DNA of 64,000 nt, taken from DASRAA01 sp963814165 (GTDB lineage Bacteria; Acidobacteriota; Terriglobia; Terriglobales; Acidobacteriaceae). The stretch is from positions 1 to 64,000 of the forward strand of contig CAWFBW010000021.1 of the NCBI GenBank assembly GCA_963814165.1. The letters run 5' to 3'. A program made the position numbers and the translations under genes. This document shows positions 21,100 to 28,868 of the stretch, one piece after another (position 1 is the stretch's first letter; each line of letters starts with the position of its first letter). The notes beneath the pieces were generated by a model that searched no databases, was not told the origin of the DNA, and worked only from the letters and a program-made list of their open reading frames with translations.

Positions 21100-23443
21100 G
21101 AGCTTTCTCACATTACTGCTGATCGCATCAATGTCGTTGTTGGCAACGTCTGCCTTCGCCGGCGGTCCGCTGCTCGTGGATCCTGCCACCAAGACGGCCT
21201 ATACCTACGACACTTCCACTCCAGTGCCCATCTATTACGACTTGGGCGACCTCGGCGTCGTGCCCGACTACTCCACCTACCCGCCGACGATGATCACGTT
21301 CGACAACACCGTCGGCAAGAACCTCGTCACCAAGGGCTTCAGTGATTGGGCGGGCATCAAGACTGCGTCGTTCCGCGCCAACGTCGTGGGCGATTTTTCG
21401 AAAATCGGCCTGCCTGACATCGATTCCACCAATGTCACCAGCATCATTGGCACCTCCAATGGCCGTGGCATCTATGTGATTTTTGATGCCGACGGCAGCA
21501 TCATGCAGAACTTTTTCGGCGTCGGCTCCAACGTACTCGGCATTTCCAGTCCGCAGTTTGGCATCACCGATACCACCATCATCACGGAGAGCTGGACCGT
21601 ACTCAACGGCGTCGCCATCGATCCAGCTGACACCAACGCCCAGTACTTCCAGGGCGTGGCCACTCACGAGTTCGGACACGCGCTCGGCATGGCTCATACC
21701 CAGACCAACGGTGCCGCCTACTTCTACAACTGGTACAACAACGAGGGTGTGGGCCCCAACAGCTGCGGCGCCAATCTGCCGTACGCCACCAACCTCACCA
21801 GCGCCGATGTGGAAACGATGTACCCCTACATCAACCCGTACGTCGGTGGTACCGGCATGGCTCAGGCCAACATCCACACTACCGACACGCTGTCGTCGTT
21901 CTCCGATCTGTATCCCGGCAAGGGATGGTCGAAGACCTACGGAACCATCTCTGGCAAGGTTTACGACATCAACGGCAAGACCGAGCTCACGGGCGTCAAC
22001 GTTATCGCTCGTAACATCGCAGACCCATTTAACGATGCTAACTCTGCCGTCACCGGCCAGATGACGCAGGGCCAGTTGGGCCCCGACGGCAGCTACACAT
22101 TGCACGGCCTCACTCCGGGCGCGCAATACGTTGTCTATGTGGACGCCATCATGGCAGGTGGATTCCCCACGCCTCCACTGTGGTTCCTCCCCGGCGCCGA
22201 GCGCTTCTGGGATGGCAACAAGCAGACCGGCGCCTTTGATGCTTGCCACTACACTGCGATTACAGCGACTCCCGGCAAAGCAACCAAGGCCGATATCACG
22301 TTTGCACTCACTCCCGGAGCGCCCATCCTGCACCAGTTGGGTTACGGTTCGTTTGTAACCGGACTGAGCGGCGACGGTAAGACCGCGGTCGGCGATTTCA
22401 ATCGTGGCGGGCCGGTCTTCCAGTGGAACGCGAAGAACGGCATGCAGCCGATGAACGTGGCTGGCGTGGGCGGCAGAGTGTCGATCTCCCCCAACGGACG
22501 CTACATCTCCACCAATCTGCTAGACATCAACTCCGACACCGACCTCGGCGCGTATCGCTGGGACGCCAAGAACGGATGGCTTCAGATCAAGCCGGTCGGA
22601 TCCTGCGGCACCGACCACAACTGGAACATGGCAACCAGCAACGACGGTTCTGTGTTTGGCTTCACCTACAACGATTGCACTGACTACAAGGCATTCCGCG
22701 GAAATCCGAATACCAAGGTTGGCGTGGTCGAGTACAACTCGTCGTTTCAGCATCCTGATGGCACTTGGGCTAATTCACGAATCGACATGGTGTCGGCCGA
22801 CGGCTCAATCGCTGTTGGATGGCAGGAAGCTGATTGGGGCGGATGGCTCGGCACGGTCTGGCACAACGGTGTGCCCGAACTCATCACCGACGTCAATGGC
22901 GACCCGGTCTCCGAAGCCAACGCTGTTAGCGGCGACGGTTCGATCATTGCCGGCGAGAACTTCGACGGTCAGTATCCTTGGGACGGCAGCGGCTGGCGCA
23001 GGGACACCAACTCGAAGAATCTGGAGTATGTGCTGCCGCTCAACTCCGATGCTTCGCCGCTCGTCCCTTACAACCTTTCGAGCGATGGCAGCGTCATGGT
23101 CGGATTCAGCGGCAGCCCCTGGTTCAGTTGGAACCCGGCGCCCTTCATCTGGACCAAGGAACTGGGCGCAGTCAGCCTCGATGACTTCGTCAAGCGCCAG
23201 GGCACGCCGATGGAGCAGTGGGCCACCCTCTACTCCCCCAGCACGATCTCCCAGGACGGCACGACCATCGCCGGCGTCGGAGTTGGCTTCCAGTACTACG
23301 GAGGCTGGGTGCTCGACATGCACAAGACGTTCGTCTGTCACATCGGCAGCCTGACCGGCAAGCCGGAAACCATTAGTGTCGACTTCCCCAAGGCATTCGA
23401 TCAGCACTTGGCGGACGGCGACACGGCTGGACGTTGCCAGTAG
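21086..23443 (+). CDS. Secreted matrixin-type metalloprotease with propeller-like C-terminal half
   Basis: A 785-residue secreted protein. After a signal peptide (LTLLLIASMSLLATSAFA) the protease domain carries the complete metzincin zinc site HEFGHALGMAH at residues ~194-204. Next comes a CarboxypepD_reg-like beta-sandwich (GTISGKVYDINGKTELTGVN). The last ~370 residues have repeats built on a DGSxxVGW pattern (VSADGSIAVGWQ, VSGDGSIIAGEN, LSSDGSVMVGFS, ISQDGTTIAGVG), typical of a HAF-like propeller. It probably digests extracellular protein. It is the second gene of the TetR-controlled operon, and a terminator-like hairpin follows. Confidence 0.88.
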   Translation: MSKSKSFLTLLLIASMSLLATSAFAGGPLLVDPATKTAYTYDTSTPVPIYYDLGDLGVVPDYSTYPPTMITFDNTVGKNLVTKGFSDWAGIKTASFRANVVGDFSKIGLPDIDSTNVTSIIGTSNGRGIYVIFDADGSIMQNFFGVGSNVLGISSPQFGITDTTIITESWTVLNGVAIDPADTNAQYFQGVATHEFGHALGMAHTQTNGAAYFYNWYNNEGVGPNSCGANLPYATNLTSADVETMYPYINPYVGGTGMAQANIHTTDTLSSFSDLYPGKGWSKTYGTISGKVYDINGKTELTGVNVIARNIADPFNDANSAVTGQMTQGQLGPDGSYTLHGLTPGAQYVVYVDAIMAGGFPTPPLWFLPGAERFWDGNKQTGAFDACHYTAITATPGKATKADITFALTPGAPILHQLGYGSFVTGLSGDGKTAVGDFNRGGPVFQWNAKNGMQPMNVAGVGGRVSISPNGRYISTNLLDINSDTDLGAYRWDAKNGWLQIKPVGSCGTDHNWNMATSNDGSVFGFTYNDCTDYKAFRGNPNTKVGVVEYNSSFQHPDGTWANSRIDMVSADGSIAVGWQEADWGGWLGTVWHNGVPELITDVNGDPVSEANAVSGDGSIIAGENFDGQYPWDGSGWRRDTNSKNLEYVLPLNSDASPLVPYNLSSDGSVMVGFSGSPWFSWNPAPFIWTKELGAVSLDDFVKRQGTPMEQWATLYSPSTISQDGTTIAGVGVGFQYYGGWVLDMHKTFVCHIGSLTGKPETISVDFPKAFDQHLADGDTAGRCQ

Positions 23444-23477
23444 CGGCAGTTCCTGCTGATTAGCGGTCCTTCCCCCA

Positions 23478-23520
23478 GCGGCGGTGGCACAGTTGAATCG
23501 TGCTGCCGCCGCGCTGTTTT
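23478..23520 (+). terminator. Hairpin terminator after the matrixin gene
   Basis: GCGGCGGTGGCAC and GTGCTGCCGCCGC pair over 13 positions with two mismatches around a 9-base loop, and GCTGTTTT follows. It lies 34 bases after the matrixin stop and would end the operon transcript. Confidence 0.55.
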
Positions 23521-23562
23521 GGAGAGTGCTGCCTTTAACAGTTTGCTGAGAGCTCTGTTTCA

Positions 23563-23645
23563 GACGGCTTTGAAGGGGCGCAGCTTTAGCTGCGCCGTCC
23601 AAGCCCTTTATCTTTTCATTCCGAACGGACTTTAGTCCGTGAGGA
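23563..23645. repeat. REP-like palindromes (GGCGCAGC / GGACTTTAGTCC)
   Basis: Two compact palindromes, GGCGCAGCTTTAGCTGCGCC and ACGGACTTTAGTCCGT, are separated by GTCCAAGCCCTTTA. Such pairs are typical REP/BIME-like units in acidobacterial and related genomes (from memory). No gene is seen in this gap. Confidence 0.6.
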
Positions 23646-23686
23646 ATCTGCTTTCCGCACTTCTTCCGCAGCCGTGCTCTCTCGCC

Positions 23687-24031
23687 CTACGGCGCGGGCG
23701 TCACCGCCGCCACCCGCACAAGCGTGCACTTCACGCTTTTCCCGCTCGACGTGCTCTTCACCTGCCCCTTATTGCCGTCAATCTTGTACGAAATCCCCGT
23801 TCCCACCACGAAGTTCGTCGCCTGGACCTTTTCGTTCTCATTGCTGCGGCACGTGTATTCGTGCTTCGACGTCGCAAATGTCATGTCATATTGCTGCTTC
23901 TTGTGCTTCTTGTCGGTCGTTCCAGCCGGCTGAACGTCTTTCAGTGTTGTATTTCCCGATTCCTTTTCCGCCGCAAGGGCCAAGCCGGAGAGAAACATTG
24001 CCAAAATAACCAACGCCACCGTCTTACGCAT
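23687..24031 (-). CDS. Small secreted protein of unknown function
   Basis: A 114-residue protein with signal peptide (VALVILAMFLSGLALA). The mature part is Lys- and Thr-rich and has two Cys residues (YTCRSN and VKCTLV) that could form one disulphide. No family is recognised. It is a single gene transcribed away from the penicillin-binding-protein gene. Confidence 0.65.
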   Translation of the reverse strand: MRKTVALVILAMFLSGLALAAEKESGNTTLKDVQPAGTTDKKHKKQQYDMTFATSKHEYTCRSNENEKVQATNFVVGTGISYKIDGNKGQVKSTSSGKSVKCTLVRVAAVTPAP

Positions 24032-24232
24032 TTCTCACCTCGCTGCTGAATTACAGTAAATCGAATATACCAACGAACCCCAACCGTCCGAGGGTGTCGC
24101 GCACCTGCCCTGTTCCTGTTCTAAAATAGAGGACAGTTCTGGCGGGCTCACTGCCTGCGGTTACCGTCGCAGATAACAAGACGTGGCCCTCGACCGTCAT
24201 ACAATAGGCGGCGTCTCCGCTTTCCGACTATC

Positions 24233-26992
24233 GTGGCAATCAAACTCAAAATGCCGCCCAGCCGGCCCCGCAACGCTTCCAGGCGACCCGCCCGGCCGGC
24301 AAGCCGCAGGTCCTCTGCCGGCCACCACTTCACCCTCGGCGATCCCGTCGTGAAGATGCTGGTCGCCGGCTTCCTCTTCACCGGAATCCTGTTCCTGGCG
24401 ATCTTTGCCTTTCTCTACGTCAAGTACGAACACATCGTAGACCGCCGCATGTCGGGCCAGATCTTCAACAACTCGGCGAAAATCTACGCCCGTCCGGAAG
24501 TCATCGAAGTCGGCCAAAAAGCCTCCGAGCAGGAAATCGTTGGTTACCTGCGTCACGCCGGCTACGCCGAACAAGGCGACGACACCGACTCTCCCATCGG
24601 CCATTTCCGCCTCACCGGTTCCAGCCTTGAGGTAATGCCCGGCGAAGAATCATTCCATGCCCAGGAGACCGCTACCATCCGCTTCAACAGCAGCAAGGTC
24701 GAGTCAATTGCGATCAAGGGCCGCGGCGGTCAAACCCTTACTTCGTACGAACTCGAACCGCGGATGATCACCTCGCTCTTCGGCAGCGAGGACCGCTCCA
24801 AGCGCCAGATCGTCACCTTCGACCAGATCCCTAAGGACATGGTGAACGCCGTCGTGGCCATCGAAGACCGCCGCTTCTTCCAGCACAGTGGCGTCAACTA
24901 TTACCGCCTCGCCGAAGCCGGCTTCACCGACATCGTTCACGGCCACCGCGGCCAAGGCGGTTCCACGCTCACCATGCAGCTTTCGCGCGGGTTCTTCCTC
25001 ACTCCCGAAAAGACCATGAAGCGCAAGCTGACCGAAATGCTCATTGCTATCGAGTTGGAGCAGAAGTTCTCAAAGCAACGCATCTTCGAGATGTACGCCA
25101 ACCAGGTGCCAATGGGACAACGTGGCTCCTTCAGCATTAATGGCTTCGGCGAAGCCTCCCGCGCCTACTTCGGCAAGGAACTGAAAGACCTGACGCTGCC
25201 AGAGTGCGCGCTTCTCGCCGGCATCATCCAGCGCCCCAGTTACCTGTCGCCTTACCGCCATCCCGAGCGCGCCCTCGATCGCCGCAACCTTGTGCTCGAT
25301 TCAATGGTCGAGACCGACGCTATCACCCGCGCAGAGGCCGACCGCGCCAAGGCGACCCCGCTCAAGCTCGCGCCCCCGAATGTGGAAGCCAGTGACGCTC
25401 CCTATTTCGTTGACCTCGTGAAAGACCAGATCTCCGGCCAGTACAGCGATAGCGAACTCAGCGAGCAGGCGATGCGCATCTACACCACCCTCGATCCCGA
25501 CCTGCAACGCGCGGCCGCCGAAGCCGTGGAAGTCGGCATGAAGCTGGTGGACGAGCAGGTTCTCAAGCAGCGCACCCACAAGGTCAAGGCCGGAACCGGC
25601 GCCAATGCCAAGACGGAAGTGACCGTTGATCCCGGCAACCTGCCGCAAGTCGCAGTCGTAGTCCTCGACCCTCACACCGGAGAGGTTCTGGCTCTGGTGG
25701 GCGGCCGCAACTACGGACAAAGCCAGCTCGACCACGCCATCGCCAAGCGGCCCACCGGATCGATCTTCAAGCCATTCGTTTACGCTGCGGCAGTCAATAC
25801 CGCTCTGACCGGACAGCTGATTTCCGTCGGCCACACCGCTCCCGACACCGGCGGCAACGCTCCCCCCGATGTCGATACCAGCGGGGCGCCCGGCATCTTT
25901 ACTCCAGCGACCCTAGTCGACGACGCGCAGGTCAGCATCGCTTACGGCGACCAGGTTTACGAGCCCCGCAATTATCACGAAGCCTTCCACGGAGAAGTCA
26001 CCGCTCGCTACGCCTTGGCCATGTCCCTTAACAACGCCACTGTCAGAGTCGCCGAGGGCGTCGGCTTCGGCACCGTCGCCAACCTCGCGAAAGCTGCCGG
26101 AATCGCCAGCGTGGCCGCCACTCCGTCGATCGCCTTGGGCTCCTACGGCGCCAGTCCGCTTGAGATGTCCGGAGCCTACACCGTCTTCGGAAACGGCGGC
26201 TCTCACCTGTCGCCCATCATGCTGAAGTCCATCCGCGACGCCCATGGCGCGGTCCTGAATGACTACCATAACGACCCCAAAGCTGTGCTCGATCCCCGCG
26301 TGGCCTACGTCATGACCACGATGTTGCAGGCCGTGGTTGACAGCGGAACCGGCTACCCGGTGCGCGCTCGCGGTTTCACCGCCCCCGCCGCCGGCAAGAC
26401 CGGAACTTCTCACGACGCCTGGTTCGCTGGATACACCAGCAACCTCCTCTGCGTCGTCTGGGTCGGCAACGACGATTACACCGACATCAAACTCGCCGGA
26501 GGCACGACTGCTGCACCTATCTGGGCCGAGTTCATGAAGCGCGCCCAGAAGATCCCGCGCTACTCCGATATGACCGGTTTCTCCGCTCCATCCGGCGTCG
26601 TCAACGTCCAGATCGATAAGGTCACCAATCGGCTGGCGACACCTGCCTGTCCGCAGGACTACTACGTCGCCTTCATCGCCGGCACCGAGCCCAAGGAGAC
26701 GTGTGAGCAGGCGTTCACCGACCACCGCGGAGTGTTCTCCAAAATTCTGGGGCTGGGTTCGCCGCCCGTTGCTCCGCCGCCCGCGACCACCAACGGGCCG
26801 GTGCAAGCGCAACCCGCAACCTCAGCCGCCGGACAGCAAGCGCCTGCGGCTCCCGGAAATCCCGCCCCTGAGCAAAAGAAGAAGAAGGGGTTCTTGGGCC
26901 GCATATTCGGCGGCAAAGGCGGCGACAAGGACCAGAAACCCCCGACCGAAAATTCTCCTCCGAATTCGGGGAACAATTCTCCCAAGGAATAG
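24233..26992 (+). CDS. Bifunctional class A penicillin-binding protein (GT51 + transpeptidase)
   Basis: A 919-residue cell-wall polymerase anchored by one N-terminal membrane helix (MLVAGFLFTGILFLAIFAFL). The glycosyltransferase domain has the catalytic Glu in AIEDRRFFQHSGVNYYRL near residue 211, then GGSTLTMQLSRGFFL and YANQVPMGQRG. The transpeptidase has SxxK as TGSIFKPF near 509, SLNN for SxN, and AGKTGTS near 721. A Pro/Ala-rich tail ends in a lysine run (KKKKGFLGRIFGGKGG). It resembles PBP1b-type proteins with the extra UB2H-like segment after the membrane helix. The start is GTG; an ATG six codons later is possible. Confidence 0.93.
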   Translation: MAIKLKMPPSRPRNASRRPARPASRRSSAGHHFTLGDPVVKMLVAGFLFTGILFLAIFAFLYVKYEHIVDRRMSGQIFNNSAKIYARPEVIEVGQKASEQEIVGYLRHAGYAEQGDDTDSPIGHFRLTGSSLEVMPGEESFHAQETATIRFNSSKVESIAIKGRGGQTLTSYELEPRMITSLFGSEDRSKRQIVTFDQIPKDMVNAVVAIEDRRFFQHSGVNYYRLAEAGFTDIVHGHRGQGGSTLTMQLSRGFFLTPEKTMKRKLTEMLIAIELEQKFSKQRIFEMYANQVPMGQRGSFSINGFGEASRAYFGKELKDLTLPECALLAGIIQRPSYLSPYRHPERALDRRNLVLDSMVETDAITRAEADRAKATPLKLAPPNVEASDAPYFVDLVKDQISGQYSDSELSEQAMRIYTTLDPDLQRAAAEAVEVGMKLVDEQVLKQRTHKVKAGTGANAKTEVTVDPGNLPQVAVVVLDPHTGEVLALVGGRNYGQSQLDHAIAKRPTGSIFKPFVYAAAVNTALTGQLISVGHTAPDTGGNAPPDVDTSGAPGIFTPATLVDDAQVSIAYGDQVYEPRNYHEAFHGEVTARYALAMSLNNATVRVAEGVGFGTVANLAKAAGIASVAATPSIALGSYGASPLEMSGAYTVFGNGGSHLSPIMLKSIRDAHGAVLNDYHNDPKAVLDPRVAYVMTTMLQAVVDSGTGYPVRARGFTAPAAGKTGTSHDAWFAGYTSNLLCVVWVGNDDYTDIKLAGGTTAAPIWAEFMKRAQKIPRYSDMTGFSAPSGVVNVQIDKVTNRLATPACPQDYYVAFIAGTEPKETCEQAFTDHRGVFSKILGLGSPPVAPPPATTNGPVQAQPATSAAGQQAPAAPGNPAPEQKKKKGFLGRIFGGKGGDKDQKPPTENSPPNSGNNSPKE

Positions 26993-27030
26993 GTCTAATA
27001 TGATGGGTGGATTGGGTCGGGAGCATTGCT

Positions 27031-27879
27031 ATGTCTCCGAGCAGTGTGGCACGGATACTTCGTTGGGGAGGGCTGACTGCGCTGATCGCGCTCACCTCCA
27101 CATCCGTCTTGCTGCCTGCCTTCGCTGACGACCAGCAGAAGCCCCAAACACCGCAAGCCCAGACAACGCCGCAGCCGCCTCCTGCGCCGGAACCGCTGGC
27201 TTCTCTTACCACCAGCACACCGCAGGAGCTGGAACGCCAGGGCGATCAGTTGCGTGCGCAGAAGCGCTACCTCGATTCCGTTGACTACTACGATGCTGCT
27301 CTCGCCAAACGGCCGAATGCCCTGCTGTTGAACAAGAAAGGCATCGCGCTGCTGTTCCTGCAACGCAACAAGGACGCTAAGAAGTGTTTTGAGAAGGCCC
27401 TGTCGCTCAACAAGGACTCTGCCGAGGCCATGAACAACCTCGGCTTCATGGCGCAACTCGAGAAGCGCTACAACCGCGCCATCAAGTACTACGAAAAGGC
27501 CCTGACCGTTCGCCCCGATTCGCCTACGTTTCACTACAACCTTGGGGCCGCGTACTTCAGCAAACACAAGTTCGACTTGGCCGCGCAGGAATACCGACTC
27601 GCCTACCAGTATGATCCGGACATCTTTCAGCGCGTCTCCAAGACCGGCATCATGGCGCAATCTTCTTCGCCCGAGGACCGCGCCGCGTTCTCCTTCATGG
27701 TGGCGAAGATGTACGCGCAGGCCGGGGACGTAACCCATTCTCTCGAGTACCTGCGTAAGGCGATGGAAGAAGGCTATAAGGGCATCGACAAGGTCTATAC
27801 CGAGTCGGAATTCGCCAGCCTTCGCACCGACCCTCGCTTCGCCGACCTCATGGCCCAAAAACCGCAGCCCATCCAGTAG
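27031..27879 (+). CDS. Exported TPR protein
   Basis: A 282-residue protein with an N-terminal export signal (LTALIALTSTSVLLPAFA) and a Pro/Gln-rich linker. Residues ~65-190 form at least three TPR units (ALLLNKKGIALLFLQRNKDA, SAEAMNNLGFMAQLEKRYN, SPTFHYNLGAAYFSKHKFD). A final helical segment ends DPRFADLMAQKP, a common last repeat of such proteins. It begins 38 bases after the penicillin-binding protein and may be a periplasmic partner of it (inference). Confidence 0.8.
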   Translation: MSPSSVARILRWGGLTALIALTSTSVLLPAFADDQQKPQTPQAQTTPQPPPAPEPLASLTTSTPQELERQGDQLRAQKRYLDSVDYYDAALAKRPNALLLNKKGIALLFLQRNKDAKKCFEKALSLNKDSAEAMNNLGFMAQLEKRYNRAIKYYEKALTVRPDSPTFHYNLGAAYFSKHKFDLAAQEYRLAYQYDPDIFQRVSKTGIMAQSSSPEDRAAFSFMVAKMYAQAGDVTHSLEYLRKAMEEGYKGIDKVYTESEFASLRTDPRFADLMAQKPQPIQ

Positions 27880-27923
27880 AAGTACGCAGCCGAAGGCAGT
27901 TCCAAAACGGGACTATGTCCGAT

Positions 27924-28060
27924 AATGCGTACCCCCTCCCCTCCCCCCTGTTTTTGTAAAATCTTATTTCTAAAGGGACTTACGGGGTACACGGCGTGCA
28001 AAATCCTCTGCCCAAAGGAGTTACGGGTAAATTCTTCTTATCAAAGAACTTATACGCTCG
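27924..28060. repeat. GTACCCCCTCCCC box and ~42-bp degenerate tandem repeats
   Basis: The gap opens with GCGTACCCCCTCCCCTCCCC, a box also found at 35.28 kb (GCGTACCCCCCTCCCCCC). It is followed by two copies of AAAATC-N8-AAAGG-N(3-5)-TTACGGG at a spacing of about 42 bases and a decayed third copy (AAATTC...CAAAG...TTA). Dispersed tandem units of this kind occur in Terriglobia genomes (from memory). No gene is present. Confidence 0.6.
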
Positions 28061-28061
28061 C

Positions 28062-28123
28062 CCGGGAATGGCCCGGGTGGGCGGCAGGCGGCAGAGACAA
28101 GAATCTCTCTGCTGCTCACGTGG
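28062..28123. repeat. Paired stem-loops downstream of the PEP-CTERM gene
   Basis: CCCGGGAATGGCCCGGG and GCGGCAGAGA-CAAGAA-TCTCTCTGCTGC are two hairpins in the gap after the PEP-CTERM gene (read on the minus strand). There is no T-run, so they may be REP-like rather than classical terminators. Confidence 0.4.
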
Positions 28124-28164
28124 GGGATTGTAAGACGAGGGAAAGGGCCGGGCTAGGACGTGCG

Positions 28165-28809
28165 TCACGCAGCAGGGTGATAAGAGCGAACGCTCTCGCG
28201 CCCACAATTGCCGACAGAAGGCAACTGCCGGTCGCCCGCCTTTGATCGATATCGCCGCCCGAATCGTACACCGAGGCCGACAAGGCCTGACGCCATCAGA
28301 ATCAAGCTGGAAGGCTCAGGTACGCCGGAACCGGTCACCGTTGCCGAGTATGTCGCGCTGGCGTCGGGTGCTAGGCCGAGGTCGTTGCCGCCGTTGTTCG
28401 GGTCCCCGTCATAGAAATCCGACGAGACAATGAACGTCCCGATGTTGACGAAGGCGGATGGTGCTGTGGTGTCCCACGTCAAGGAATACAGCCCGCACGG
28501 CGGGAAGGAGCAAGCGCCGGTGGCAACGAGGGAGAAGTCCAACGTGACAAAGCTTCCTGGTGCCACCGCAGGGAAATCAAAGATCAGATTTGGAGTCCCG
28601 TTCAGGAACCCATCGGAGCTCACGGCTTCCGTTTGTATCCACAAAGCGGTGTTGTTCGTGATCGTGTAGCCCCATCCCACGGTCGAGCCGGGAGGCCCAC
28701 TTACGTCACCGCTGAGCGGAAGTAGGGTCAATGCAATATCGTCGGCGAAGGCAGATACGGGCACCAACACCGCAGCAACAAGCAACAGCATCATACAGCG
28801 TTTCTTCAT
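28165..28809 (-). CDS. PEP-CTERM sorting-domain protein
   Basis: A secreted protein of about 214 residues. The signal peptide is MKKRCMMLLLVAAVLVPVSA. The body is a beta-rich, Gly/Asn/Asp-rich region. Near residue 160 comes the exosortase sorting signal: VPEPSSLILMASGLVGLGV followed by the basic RFGRRYRSK. After the basic stretch about 20 residues follow that are unusual for the family (GDRQLPSVGNCGRESV...), so either the true end is earlier and an indel has extended it, or this is a natural tail. The ATG chosen has the signal peptide directly after it. No exosortase gene is in the window. Confidence 0.85.
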   Translation of the reverse strand: MKKRCMMLLLVAAVLVPVSAFADDIALTLLPLSGDVSGPPGSTVGWGYTITNNTALWIQTEAVSSDGFLNGTPNLIFDFPAVAPGSFVTLDFSLVATGACSFPPCGLYSLTWDTTAPSAFVNIGTFIVSSDFYDGDPNNGGNDLGLAPDASATYSATVTGSGVPEPSSLILMASGLVGLGVRFGRRYRSKAGDRQLPSVGNCGRESVRSYHPAA

Positions 28810-28868
28810 TGCATGCCCTCTCATTTGTCGGTTGCCCCCTGCGTTCACTTAGTTTACAACTGCCAGCA

